Source: Chlorocebus sabaeus (taxonomy: Eukaryota; Chordata; Mammalia; Primates; Cercopithecidae). From it: a stretch of DNA of 64,000 nucleotides. The notes under the pieces were generated by a model that had not been told where the DNA came from, did not search any database, and was given only the letters and a program-made list of their open reading frames with translations. The translations under genes and the position numbers were made by a program. How positions within the stretch are numbered: position 1 is the stretch's first letter; each line of letters starts with the position of its first letter. Below are positions 34,511-45,300 of this stretch, piece after piece. The stretch lies in NCBI RefSeq assembly GCF_047675955.1, contig NC_132912.1, forward strand, positions 18,326,500 through 18,390,499. Direction: 5' to 3'.

Positions 34511-35527
34511 TAGTTGGTCCTTTTTTTTGTTTTTACTGAAATTAGCAAAAGAGTTTTCGGTCAACTTAAGGACACTAGGCTCTTCATGGTTGCAGACGTA
34601 CTATGAAGGGAGAGTCTAATGAGGATATGAGCAAGTGTCTGTCGGAGGAGGGACCCTTCTTTCCTGAAATCACAGCCACAGAAAAGCCAGAAACACTTCA
34701 GCAGAGTCAACTCTGACACAAAACCTTCAGTTCTGCCACAGAAGGCTTCTTTAGGTCTTTCATTTCCTATTATCAAAGAGTTATCTTCTTGGAGGAAGCA
34801 CTTCATCTGATGTTTAACTTTGACTCTGTTCTTGCCACTCCTAACTAATAGTAACATGGACAGTGAATAGTAAAGAAACAGCAATCCTCATACTTTCAAA
34901 TGACTCTCCAGGAATAAATCCCTTGGATTAAAAAATATATATCTGCCATCAATATTATCTACATTTATCTTTGATTATTTTTAATTTGTTGACTTTTGTC
35001 ATTGAGCCTCTTCGTATCACTTTTCAATATTTTGCTTTTAAGATATCTCATATTATAACAAAACAGCTAATTTAGCAGTTCATTAGGTTTTTAATGTAGC
35101 TACATGAGCCAAGCAACTAGTTTTTATTGACTTTATTTGATTATTTAGTAAATGAACAGTTATCACAGACAAGTATACAAGCTCAAAACCTTTCAATTTC
35201 TTGCCGAAGTTGAACTATTGACCAGGTTATTTTCAGACTCAACAGTCTGAAATTTTTTTTCTACTTCCTAATAAAACTACAGATATTTTCACATTTTAAA
35301 GTTTCAATAATTCTATATGTACTACCAGTTCAATTCTAAACTCTTTTCTGCATCTAAACTCTTTTGATGGGACCCAGGTAGTCCCAGCCTGAGATCCTGA
35401 TTTTCCTCTCCACCCTTGCCTTTTCTTATTCCTCTCTTCCACTCCCCCTCCTCCTCCACAGGCTTGGATCTGTGAATTCATCATTCATTCCAGAAGCACT
35501 TTGAGGTGCTTTTAAAATACATGTTTA
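34511..35527. other. Unique intronic DNA
   Basis: AT-rich in the middle. A C-rich stretch at 35398-35460 has repeated CTCC words. No exon or repeat family recognised. Confidence 0.4.
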
Positions 35528-35840
35528 GGCCGGGTGTGGTGGCTCAGGCCTCTAATCCCAGCACTTTGAGAGGCCAAGGTGGGCGGATTGCATGAGCTCA
35601 GGAGTTCAAGACCAGCCTGGGCAACATGGCAAAACCCCATTTCTACAAAAAATACAAAAATTAGCTGGGCATGTTGGCACATGCCTGTAGTCCCAACTAC
35701 TACTTGGGAGGCTGAGGTGGGAGGATCACCGTGAGCCTAGGAGGTTGAGGCTATAGTGAGCTAAGATGGCACCAATGCACTCCAGCCTGGGTGACAGAGA
35801 CCCTGTCTCAAAAATTAATAATAATAATAGTAATAATAGT
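35528..35840 (+). mobile_element. AluJ/S SINE with (AAT)n tail
   Basis: Sense Alu starting GGCCGGGTGTGGTGGCTCA and ending in an (AAT)n/(AGT)n tail. The words ACATGTTTA (35519-35527) and ACAAGTTTA (35841-35849) are the probable target duplication. Confidence 0.95.
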
Positions 35841-35849
35841 ACAAGTTTA

Positions 35850-36419
35850 GGATCTATAATTGAAATCAGAGCAAAAGTGCCAATATAGGAGTTATGTCTC
35901 TTTCTTGGTGCAGTCCAAATGTAAGCACTATTGGGCCAATATTGCAGCTCCCCTGTCCTAGGGATTTGGGTCTGCCTTGTCGCTCTGTTCCCCTGAATGT
36001 GCAGCTTTCTTCTCATTATAAATGGCTGTCCCAGCTCTCAGCAATGACACATGACTTGGGTATTGGCACATGCCATTTCTGCATCTGCCCATTGACCAGA
36101 ATCTAGTCCTGTGGCCATCCACGTTGCAAGAGAAGCTGGGGCATTAGTCTTAGCCCAGCGGCCAATGTCTATTTCTATTACTGTAACTGAAGTAAAGAAT
36201 GGGTCAGGAGGGGACAACTATGAATCTTTGTGATACCTACTATGTTTCAGTCACTGTACTGAGTGCTAGGGATATAGAGATAGGTAAAGACTGAATCTGG
36301 GGGAGAACTGAGTTTGGAATGAGGACTTGGGGTAGATCCCTGTTGTCTGAAGATACCCTTCTTCATATACACTATAGAAACACAATTTGTTCTGTGTATA
36401 GTCTGTACATAATTTTCTG
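35850..36419. other. Partly repeat-derived, family uncertain
   Basis: The words GCATCTGCCCATTGACCAGAA and 'gcaagagaagctggggcattagtc' at 36080-36150 look repeat-derived but I cannot name the family. 36215-36295 resembles a reverse-complement L2 3' end (CTGTACTGAGTGCTAGGGATA). Confidence 0.4.
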
Positions 36420-37030
36420 TGTTTTTGCATTTTCTGCCCATTGCCTGGGATTCTTTCTCTGCCCACTTTCCACTGAATGCAATTCTATCCATTCTGCAAG
36501 GCTAGCCCGTGTCCTCATCTTTGTGAAGGCTCTGTTGTTCCTTCCAGGGATGGTTAGGAGTTGTTTCCTTGGTGTTCCCTTTGCTCTTAAATACTGTGTT
36601 CTCTTTTCTCTGTTTTTTTGAGACAGAGTCTCCCTCCGTCACCCAGGCTGGAGTACAGTGGCGTGATCTTGGCTCACTGCAACCTCTGCCTCTCAGGTTC
36701 AAGTGATTCTCCTTCCTCAGCCTCCTGAGTAGCTGGGATTACAGGCATGCGCCACCATGCCCAGCAGATTTTTGTATTTTTAGTAGAGACAAGGTTTTGT
36801 CATGTTGGTCAGGCTGGTCTCAAACTTCTGACCTCAGGCGATCTGCCCACCTGGGCCTCCCAAAGTGCTGGGATTATAGGTGTGAGCCACCGCACCCAGC
36901 CTCCTCAGTTGTTATAAGTGCCTAGAGGAATACATGGATTGTATTTTATTCATTTCATATCCCCAGCACCTTAGCACAGCACTGAGCAAACAGAAGGTGC
37001 TCTATAAATGTTTGCTGAATCAAATTAGTT
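36420..37030 (+). mobile_element. L2 3' end interrupted by an Alu
   Basis: L2 blocks lie on both sides of the Alu. The right part is clear: 'tatccccagcaccttagcacagcactgagc' and 'ggtgctctataaatgtttgctgaatcaa'. The left part, 36420-36600, is weaker. Confidence 0.7.
36613..36901 (-). mobile_element. AluS SINE
   Basis: Complete antisense Alu ending CGCACCCAGCC, inserted in an L2 copy. Confidence 0.95.
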
Positions 37031-37303
37031 AGTGCTTGGAATCCTTTTGTGGATTCTTGAATGACAAGGTGGGTGGAATCTCTAATGAACGGGGGAATCT
37101 CTCTTATATTGTATATAAAAATATCATAGTTAATAAAAAGTTAAGTGAATTCCAAATCAAATTCAGAATCATAGAAGGGATAGATCGTTTCCCCAGTGTT
37201 TTCATCTTATTCTAACTTTAAGCTGAATTTTTATTCTTTATTCAGTTATTCTAGTAGAAGTGTGGTGATGGAGGTGATGAAGGGGCCTTAAGAAAAAACT
37301 TGA

Positions 37304-37624
37304 GGCCAGACTCGGTGGCTCACTCCTGTAATCCCAGCACTTTGGGAGGCTGAGGCGGGCAGATCACAAGGTCTGGAGTTCGAGACCAGCCTGCCTACCG
37401 TGGTGAAACCCCATCTCCACTAAAAATATAAAAAATTAGCCAGGCTGGTAGCGGGCACCTGTAATCCCAGCTACTCGGGAGCCTGAGGCAGGAGAATCAC
37501 TTGAACCTGGGAGGCGGAGGTTGCAGTGAGCCGAGATCCCGCTACTGCACTCCAGCCTGGGCGATAAGAGCGAAACTCTGTGTCAAAAAAAAAAAAAAAA
37601 AAAAAAAAGAAAGGAAAAAAAAAA
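37304..37624 (+). mobile_element. AluS/Y SINE with perfect target duplication
   Basis: Sense Alu with a long A-rich tail. The 14-bp duplication AAGAAAAAACTTGA is perfect at 37290-37303 and 37625-37638. Confidence 0.96.
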
Positions 37625-38150
37625 AAGAAAAAACTTGAATTTGAATTATGTGTTCTTTTATATTACTTAGTGTTCTTCTCACTAAAGTTTCTTTAAAAAA
37701 TCAAATTGAAATCCTACCTACTAGAAATATATCATGTATGGTTCAGAAAATGGTGAGGGATTTTTTTTTTCCAGGATTTACTTCAAGAGCCAATTTGCAG
37801 TGTAATTCAGAAATTTCATTTTATTCTAGGTTTCTGATTTAATCACTAAAGTGTCCTTATTGTCTATCTATAGACTATCTGTTATTTTCCTTTTGGACCT
37901 TCAAATCCACAAAGGATTGACTGGTATATGATAAGACCATAGAATTTTCACAGACTATGTAGATTGTATAAGTTACAGGGTTTAAATTATACTATTGCTT
38001 ATATTACTGATAAACAGAACATGGAATCATTTTGGGACCTGGTTTATCAGTTAAATAAGGAGATTAAGGCAGAATTTTTTTTCAGCTCTATCAACCTCTT
38101 AGACTATTAATAACAATATAAAACTGTTGCTTTAAATCATAGATTTTAAG

Positions 38151-38778
38151 GCCAGGCATGGTGTCTCACACTTGTAATCCTAGCACTTCAGGAGGCTGGC
38201 CAGGAGAATGGTCTGAAGCCAGGAGTTTGAGACCAGTCTGAGCAACAAAGTGAGACCCCTGTCTCTATAAAAAATTTTTAAAAATTAGGCTGGGCACTAT
38301 GGCTTACACCTGTAATCTCAACACTTTGGGAGGCCAAGATGGGCAGATCACTTGAGTCCAAGAGTTCAAGACCGGCCTGGCCAACTGGCCAACATGGTGA
38401 AACTCCATCTCTACCAAAAAAAAAAAAAAAAAAAAAGACAAAAAGTAGCCAGACATGGTGGTGCACACCTACAGTCCCAGCTACTCAGGAGGCTGAGGCA
38501 CAAGAATTGCTTGAACCCTGGAGGTGGAGGTTGCAGTGAGCTGAGGTTGTGCCATTGCACTCCAGTCTGGGTGACAGAGTGAGACTCTGTCTCAAAAAAA
38601 AACAAAAAACAAAAAACTAACCAGGTTGGTGCCATGCACCTACAACCCTAGCTACTTGGGAGTCTGAGGTGGGAGGATTGCCTGAGCAAGGCAATCAAGA
38701 GTTCAAGGCTGCAGCGAGCCATGATTGTACCACTGCACTTCAGCTTGGGTAGTAGAGTGAGACCCTATCTCAAAACAG
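38151..38778 (+). mobile_element. AluJ SINE split in its middle linker by another Alu
   Basis: The left monomer (38151-38288) begins GGCCAGGCATGGTG and the right monomer (38617-38778) ends in 'gaccctatctcaaaa'. A second complete Alu sits between them. Confidence 0.93.
38289..38616 (+). mobile_element. AluS SINE inserted into the AluJ linker
   Basis: Complete sense Alu starting GGCTGGGCACTATGGC, with its own A-rich middle linker of about 20 A and a tail with C interruptions. It carries a short internal duplication CCAACTGGCCAAC at about 38381-38393. Confidence 0.93.
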
Positions 38779-40028
38779 CCTTGAGAAAATACTGGTAAAT
38801 TGTTGAGAATTAATTGTCTTTTATTTTTCCAGGAACCAAAAGAACGTAGTGGTGGTTAATCCGTGACATGAAATCATTAACATACCGTCTTAGGTCTCAG
38901 CAGAATATGGAATGACTTGGGCATGGGGGCAAATTTGGATCAATATCTATGACACACTAAAGTGTTTTATGAATCATTGCGTATTAGAATGGCTGATATC
39001 ATACAAATGAACAGCTGAATCTCCACATGTCTTAATGATTCATCTTTTTATATGTGACATGCACAGGGTCTTTAGGGAGAATATTAGGATCAACTCAGTC
39101 CCTGAAAACTGGGTCTTTAGGGAAAGAGCTAAATAATAGCTTACAAAGAATATTGACTTGGGAGCTCTCACACTTGGAAGGCAGCCTTATGTAGTTTATT
39201 ATATCTAAATCATAGGTGGTATGTGATCTAATGAATTAATGAGGTCTGAGTCGGATCAAATTCGCCTTCCAGAGTTACGTTTATTTAACATGCTTTAACC
39301 CAGAAAATGAATATTTGTCAGTGAGCACCAAACAGCCGTGCGCCGCAGTGCTTCAGCGAGTCAGGTCCTGAGGCCACTCTGGCTATCCTCCTTACAATTC
39401 ATGTGAAATACCTACTGCAGGACAAAGCATCTGATGGTTTGGAGGATGTTTCTGTAGTCCTAGGAATCCACAGTGAATTTGAGTCTAGACTCAGTCATTT
39501 TTCAGGGTCAGGGGAGGAGGGAGAAGTAGCAAATCAGATATGCCCAAAACGTTACAGAGGTAACAGTGAATCCAGGATGCTGCTGTCAGCCTGTGCATTG
39601 TGAAGAAGGCAATCATAGCTGAGCAGCCGCGGAAGCAGGAGCAGCAGCGTGCTAAGAAGCAGTCACATAAACAGCAGCAGGAGTAGGCCTCCTCCTTTTT
39701 AAAAGCAGAATACTGCAGGGTCGTGAAATGCAAGATTCTCAGATGTTTGAAAATCTCCCGAGTTGAGAATGGCTACTGTAAAAGCGTCACCAAGAAACTC
39801 TGATGATCTGGACAGTCCTAACTCTGTGTTAGCAATACTTACTTCTGGAAAATTAATGCTACTTCTTGTAGATTTTTGCAAATAGGAAACCCCCTTGAAG
39901 AAGATCTCAAATTACGCCCCCTACCCCCCAAAAAAGACAAAGCAGGGGAGAACAAAGTTTTGGCATGCCTGCAGGAACGGTGGCTTTTTTAGAAACTACC
40001 TAGGAGGCAGAAGCTAAGCGATTTGCTC

Positions 40029-40049
40029 ATGCCTCTTACCTGGGAGTAG
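40029..40049 (+). promoter_or_regulatory. Upstream ORF 1 in the beta-2a leader (6 codons)
   Basis: ATG at 40029-40031 is followed by five sense codons and TAG at 40047-40049 (MPLTWE). It matters only if transcription starts upstream of 40029. It ends 94 bases before the beta-2a start codon. Confidence 0.5.
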
Positions 40050-40062
40050 AAGGTGGGAAGAA

Positions 40063-40110
40063 ATGGACCGAGGCTGTGACGAGAAGACAAGGCACAGTGC
40101 AGCTTGGTGA
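40063..40110 (+). promoter_or_regulatory. Upstream ORF 2 in the beta-2a leader (15 codons)
   Basis: ATG at 40063-40065 has G at -3 and G at +4, a better initiation context than the main start. It ends with TGA at 40108-40110, 33 bases before the beta-2a ATG, so reinitiation or leaky scanning would be needed for beta-2a synthesis. Confidence 0.6.
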
Positions 40111-40143
40111 AGCCACACGCTGACTGCGTTCTGCCCCCTCTTC

Positions 40144-40191
40144 ATGCAGTGCTGCGGGCTGGTGCATCGCCGGCGAGTACGGGTGTCCTAT
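40144..40191 (+). CDS. CACNB2: CACNB2 alternative first coding exon, beta-2a isoform
   Basis: This exon encodes the 16-residue N-terminus MQCCGLVHRRRVRVSY of the beta-2a form of the voltage-gated calcium channel beta-2 subunit. The beta subunit binds the alpha-1 pore subunit in the cytosol, promotes its surface delivery and sets gating. In beta-2a, Cys3 and Cys4 are palmitoylated, which anchors the protein to the plasma membrane and slows channel inactivation (established knowledge of this isoform). The Arg-rich stretch at residues 9-13 follows them. Identification rests on recalling the exact published N-terminus. The exon ends in phase 0 at TAT, directly before a perfect GTAAGT donor, and the shared exon beginning GSADSYTSRPSDS is outside the window. 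The start ATG has a weak context (T at -3, C at +4). The rest of the gene, including the SH3 and guanylate-kinase-like domains, lies downstream beyond the window. Confidence 0.93.
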
Positions 40192-40197
40192 GTAAGT
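40192..40197 (+). promoter_or_regulatory. CACNB2: 5' splice donor of the beta-2a first exon
   Basis: GTAAGT matches the intron side of the U1 consensus at all six positions. The exon side is AT rather than AG. The reading frame closes 33 bases into the intron with an in-frame TGA, as expected for non-coding sequence. Confidence 0.9.
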
Positions 40198-41182
40198 TTC
40201 TATTGCTGTAGAATTGCAGCTGGGAGCTGAAAATACTGTTCGTGTCTGTCTGGTGCATGTTGCCTCTTTCAGCTGTTTTTATTCCCTGTGCTGTACCAAC
40301 CAGACAGTCGATCATCTCGTACCATGAGTTTTCAAGGAATCTGAGGTATAGGAGATTCTGACATATTTATTTTTTCCCAGAGATGTTTTTATCTATCTTT
40401 TGTGCCTTGTGACTTTGATAAGGTTGGAAATAACTTGCACAGGGATTGGTTTGAGAAGTCCATTGTCTCAGAGATCTGTCTCATTCAAACCAGTTGATAC
40501 TCTCTTTTACCTACAGTAGTCCTGTTTTCATATTTGAATGATGGGATGGTGGGGGGGAGAAATACCACGGAGTTTGACAAATTATAGATAGGCGCAGAGG
40601 CTAACACTAAATCCTATTTTGAGCAGCTTCAGAAAAATAGTAGATAATAATCACTGGATAGATGACACAGCTGTTGCAACAGCTTTATCATCCTGTGACT
40701 CTTTCACTGAAATAGCCCTTATTTCATGGCCCTGCTGTGTTTTGCAAAATGGCTGTCTGAGTATTAAATTCTACAAGGCAGGCTCACACAAATATTGAAG
40801 TATCACTACTTAACATGATTGGATGCTAATTGAAATATGCTGTGCCGTACACTAGCCGACCAGCTCCGAGCAAGCGCTGGCTTGATTTTCATACTCCTTT
40901 TGCGTGCAGCTACTCTATTTTCAGGGAGGGATGCGAAAGGGAACAGGAGGTTTATGCAGGCTGGGCAAACTGCAGTGCTGAATTGCTTAACACTGGTTTG
41001 ACATTCCTGACTGCAAAACAAATAGAAAATTGACAAAGCAAGCTAATCAATACTTAAAGTGTTGAAGGTAAAGAAACCTGTGACCTTGGAAAATTGGCCA
41101 CAGAAAGAGATATATGTGAGACTTATAGGACAAACAAGGTCAAAATCTGATACGATCTCAATAATAAAGTTGAAAACAGTGA

Positions 41183-41205
41183 GGGGGCGGGGTGGGAGGG
41201 CAGGG
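41183..41205 (+). promoter_or_regulatory. G-quadruplex-forming motif in the beta-2a first intron
   Basis: Five G-runs of 5, 4, 3, 3 and 3 bases are separated by loops of 1, 1, 1 and 2 bases. Such short loops favour a stable intramolecular G4. It is on the non-template strand about 1 kb downstream of the beta-2a exon, so it could also form in the nascent RNA. Confidence 0.7.
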
Positions 41206-43030
41206 AAGAGATAACTATACTGTCGAATCTTAAAGAGAGTGATCAATTCGATTAAATAAGTAAAAGCCTGAAAAACCCCTTTCATTTAAAGGTTTTTGTA
41301 ACTGTTACATATTTGGTGCCATTTGTCTTTTGAATGCAACAGTTGACATATCAGAAATCAATGGAGTAGTGAGGTAGCCAGCCAAGATTTCTGAAGACGA
41401 CATCTGCAGGGATAGATGGCTTTCATCCAATCAAAAAATTAATTGCTTTTCAAATAAGATTTGGGAATAAGTGTTACAAACTTTTTAGAGTATAAGATTA
41501 GCCGCCTAAAGAAAACCGTAAGTTAAAAACAAAAATAATTTTAATTTAAAAATCCATAGTTACGAGAATAATGAAGAGTGAGAATTTCTTAGCTTTCTGT
41601 GTTTCTGTTTATTCTCGTATAATGAATTAGAAGAAATCCGTGGTTATGTGTGCCTATTGAATACAGAAATTCTGAAATAAGGCCTCCAACAAAGCAACAA
41701 ATTTTTACCCTACTTATTTTAGTTCTTCTTCTTACGTCGAACGTATAAAGAAATAGAAAGAAGAGACAGCATAATCTGGATTTTTGAGGTCTTGATTGAA
41801 AGATACAGAGACTTGGTTCATCTGCTCATTCTCAAATATTTTTACCCTGTATTTTGAATAAAGTACCACAATATGTAGAGCACAAATGAATTTTAAAGGT
41901 AAAAGAAATGCATAACCTTGGTCACTAGAAATACATTTTCCTGTACTTTAGAGAGTTTCTCTCTTGGGAAGCCTTTTACCTCTAACCCACGTGCTGCTGT
42001 TTTAACCTCTCTTCTTTGACACTTTATGGATTGCAGTTTTCTTTACAGATGGCCAACCTGGAGTGGAAGATAGGTTAAATCTGAAACCTATTTTTTTCCT
42101 TGGAGGAAAAGAACCCACTGTGCATCTATCTGTGATGGAGACTTTAGATTTGTCTGCAAAGCAGATGAGTCTAGAGGCTGCTCATGGAATACAAAGGGCA
42201 GCCAGACCCCATGTGGTACTAGTGGTGAGGACTCACCACACTGGTTGGGCTGTCCTGGTGTCCTTTCTCAAATCTGTTGTCAATTTCAGGGAATCACAAT
42301 TCTGATAATACTGGAACTAAATGCCAATATGTATATACATACATGTATGCATGTATCTGTCAGATCTAATTATATAGAGAATATATTTTAGATATAATAT
42401 AAATCAATTGACAAATTTGCATCTGTGTGTGTATCTTAATCTTTCACTAGTTCTTGTACTTTTTCGTTTTAGTATGACAGCTTTCTTAAGAATTCCTCCT
42501 ACTCAAACATTGTCTCTCAGAAAGAATATGAAAGTTATGTGGGTTTCAAAGAAAGTTATATGCATATGCCATAGTTCTTTATTTCTAGGTTTTTACCTTT
42601 CTAAGCTGTTGCTTTTATTAGGTTCCCTCCCCTCACTTTAACGTTACCTTCAGATTCAAAACTTCTCTGAGCACCGGGCTCGCAGAAGTAGGCTGTAGGC
42701 TGTAGCCCTGTCTTGCTCTTTAAGACTCAATGCATAAGCCTTTTATTCTTGACATTATTATTGATGTTCAATATCTAGTCTTCATTCTTTTGTTTACTCC
42801 TAACCATCATTCTTTTAGAACTCAGCTTCACAGCTCAGAAGTAATTCCTGTGTTTACCTAAACTGTCTCGCTATTTTGTTAAGGACATGAAAATCTGTGA
42901 GCTGAATAAATACTCTTAAATTTAAAAGGATATATAAACATGGTAAGCTCTGTGTGCATTTCTGTGAAACACTTCTGAAGTATTGACATTTGCAGGCTTT
43001 GGAGAGCAGAGATACTAACTCTTTTTGGTA

Positions 43031-43208
43031 AGCTTTTTGAAAAAATGTTTTAATTTTTGTGGGTACATAATAGGTGTATATATTTATGGGGTACATAAGA
43101 TGTTTGGATACAGGTATGCAACACATAATAATCCCATCATGGAAAAATGCATATCCATCCCGTCAAGCGTTTATCCTTTGTGTTACAAACAATCCAATTA
43201 TATCCTTT
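43031..43208 (-). mobile_element. L1 (L1MA-type) 3' UTR fragment
   Basis: Reverse-complement L1 3' UTR: 'atttttgtgggtacataataggtgtatatatttatggggtac' and 'gcgtttatcctttgtgttacaaacaatccaatta'. Confidence 0.88.
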
Positions 43209-44024
43209 TAGTAATTTTAAAATGTATTATTACTGAAGTATAACATATATGCAGAAAAGTAGGTGCAGAAATTATAAGTGTTGAGCTTGAAGAATGTTCT
43301 CAAAGTGAACATGCCTGTGTAACCAACGCTCAAATCGAGAAACCAAGCATTGTGAGCGACTTTCTCCTCCCTTCCAATTCCAGCTGTCTCCCACCTCCCC
43401 CAGGGTACCCACTAAACTGACTTCTAACATGGTGGATTGGTTTTTCCTGTTTCTGAATTTTATTCAAACGAACTCAAACAGCATGCACTCTCCTCTCATC
43501 CAGCTTGTGTTGCTCACCATTGTATTCATGATGTTAACCCACGTGGCTGCACATAGTTGAAGCTGCAGTTTCTCGTGCTCATGGCTGTACAGTATTCCAT
43601 TGTGTGGCTCTATGATGACTTAGTGATCCGTGCTACTGTTGATGGGCATTTGGGTAGTCTCCAGTTTGGGGCTATCAAAAATAGTGCTGTTATAAACAGT
43701 TGGGACATGCCATATTGTGAATGTTTATGTATGCATTTCTTTTGGATGCGAATCAAGGAATGAAATTGCCAAGTCATAGGGTACAGTATAAATACATTGT
43801 TCTTAAGTAGATGCTGGTCAGCAGCTTTCTGAAACCAGTTGATACACTCAGTTGATCTGAAACATCGGATCAATGTTCACTCCCACCTGCGTGCCTCCCC
43901 CCTACACCTAGTATTGTCATTTGCATTTTAGCCTGTCTGGTATGTCAGAGTATCCCATTATGGCTTTGCTGTGCATTTCCCTGATAACTAATAAAGTCAA
44001 GCATGTTTTCATACATCTATTGAC
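43209..44024 (-). mobile_element. Old L1 (L1M) 3' UTR and ORF2 end
   Basis: Old reverse-complement L1 with 'tattccattgtgtggc', 'gttgatgggcatttgggtagtctccag', 'aatagtgctgttataaacag' and 'gtgcatttccctgataactaataaagtcaagcatgttttc'. It continues beyond an Alu at 44406-44475. Confidence 0.9.
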
Positions 44025-44044
44025 CATTTGGCCATCTTCTTTTT

Positions 44045-44386
44045 TTTTTTTTTCCGTGAGATGGAGTCTCACTCTGTCGCCAGGCTGAAGTGTAGTGGCA
44101 CAATCTCGGCTCACTGCAACCTCCACCTCCCGAGTTCAAGCGATTCTCCTGCCTCAGCCTCCTGAGTAGCTGGGACTACAAGTGCCCATCAACACGCCCA
44201 GCTAATTTTTGTATTTTTGGTAGATTTTAGTAGAGACTACAAGTGCCCATCAACACGCCCAGCTAATTTTTGTATTATGCGGTTTCGCCATATTGGCCAG
44301 GCTGGTCTTGAACTCCTGAACTTGTGATCCGCCCATCTCAGCTTCCCAAAGTGCTGGGATTACAAGAGTGAGTCACTGTGCCCGCC
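44045..44386 (-). mobile_element. Alu SINE with a 42-bp internal duplication
   Basis: Antisense Alu inserted in the L1. Target-site copies CATTTGGCCATCTTCTTTT (44026-44044) and CATTTAGCCATCTTCTTTT (44387-44405) differ by one base. Within it, 44174-44215 is repeated exactly at 44235-44276, and bases that should follow are missing, which suggests a template switch. Confidence 0.95.
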
Positions 44387-44405
44387 CATTTAGCCATCTT
44401 CTTTT

Positions 44406-44475
44406 GTGAAGTACCTGTTCAAGTATCTTGCTTCTTTTTGTCTTAGGTTATCTGTCTTTTGAGGCATTATCCTTC
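44406..44475 (-). mobile_element. Continuation of the Alu-interrupted L1M
   Basis: 'gtgaagtacctgttcaagtatcttgcttctttttgtc' matches the L1 ORF2 sequence expected next after 44024. Confidence 0.85.
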
Positions 44476-44569
44476 AGAAAAGAACTGGCAAGGAGAAAAG
44501 CATCTGGTAATTAGCATAACAAAATCATTAAAGACAAACGTTATAGACAGAGATATATACAAATGGAAT

Positions 44570-44770
44570 CAGACTTAGCCTGGGTTTGAATTTTGAAATA
44601 ATCATTTACTTACCATATGATAGTGGGGTTCTTTTCTTTCTTTGAGCCTCAGTTTTCTCATCTATATAATCAGGATAATAGTACAATTTCAAAAGTTTAT
44701 TGTGAGAGCTAAGATGAAATAATGTTTGTGTGCACTTACTTCTGGCCTGATATGTAATCATTTTTCAAAA
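44570..44770 (+). mobile_element. MIR SINE
   Basis: Sense MIR: 'gacttagcctgggtttgaatttt', 'ctttctttgagcctcagttttctcatctatataatc', 'attgtgagagctaagatgaaataatg'. Confidence 0.85.
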
Positions 44771-45074
44771 ATGAGTAGTTACTGTGACAGGAGATCATGA
44801 AGCAAGGGAATTTGCTATCTACTTTGTTGCTGCCTGTGTTAGTTGCTAACTACTAATAGTCTTGAAAAGCTTTAATAAATGACTAGATACTGGAAGGTAA
44901 CATAGTCCACATGTCACTAATCTCTTATAAGATCCACACTTTCCATAGGGTGTGATCACCTTTGAGCTTTTAGAGCATTTAAATGTCACCAAGTGACATT
45001 GCATTTGTATATATACCATAACTTAAGCTTCGGTACTCTAGTTAAATTCTGATTGTTACAATTACCCAGTGCAC
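44771..45074. other. Unique intronic DNA
   Basis: Nothing recognised between two MIR copies. Confidence 0.4.
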
Positions 45075-45300
45075 ATTCACGTAGTCCTTCAAAGTTTACA
45101 AAACACTTTCGTGCCCACTATTTCATTTGACATTAAAGCAATCATTAGGGATAGGCAAAGGAAGTGATGATATCTTCATTTTATGGATAAGAAATTTTCA
45201 CATCAGGGAAATAAACTGTACTGCCAAAGGCCACAGAGTCTGAGGATGGTCAAACTGAGATTCAAGCTGAAATCGACTCTTATTCCATGTATAGTGCTTT
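45075..45300 (-). mobile_element. MIR SINE
   Basis: Reverse-complement MIR: 'tttacaaaacactttcgtgcccactatttcatttgac', 'cattttatggataagaaattttcacatcaggg', 'gccaaaggccacagagtctgaggatgg'. Confidence 0.82.

Larger units (their letters stand above)
39300..40143 (+). promoter_or_regulatory. CACNB2: Presumed CACNB2 beta-2a promoter and 5' UTR
   Basis: This is the DNA directly upstream of the beta-2a start codon, so the promoter and 5' UTR must lie here or close by. No TATA box is convincing. CpGs cluster at 39330-39360 and 39620-39655, without reaching an obvious CpG island. Half-CRE words occur at 39785-39789 (CGTCA) and 40077-40081 (TGACG). The transcription start site cannot be placed from sequence. 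Confidence 0.5.
38779..43030 (+). other. CACNB2: Repeat-free island around the CACNB2 beta-2a first exon
   Basis: No Alu, L1, L2, MIR or LTR sequence is recognisable across about 4.2 kb, the longest such interval in the window. It holds the alternative first exon, its 5' flank and the start of the next intron. Absence of insertions around an alternative promoter is compatible with selection against disruption, though by itself it is not proof. Confidence 0.6.

Noticed and set aside
39310..39345. REST/NRSF (RE1)-like sequence upstream of the beta-2a exon
   Set aside because: AGCACC and ACAGC halves are present but separated by 2 bases where the canonical site has 4, and flanking positions differ. 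Not a convincing RE1.
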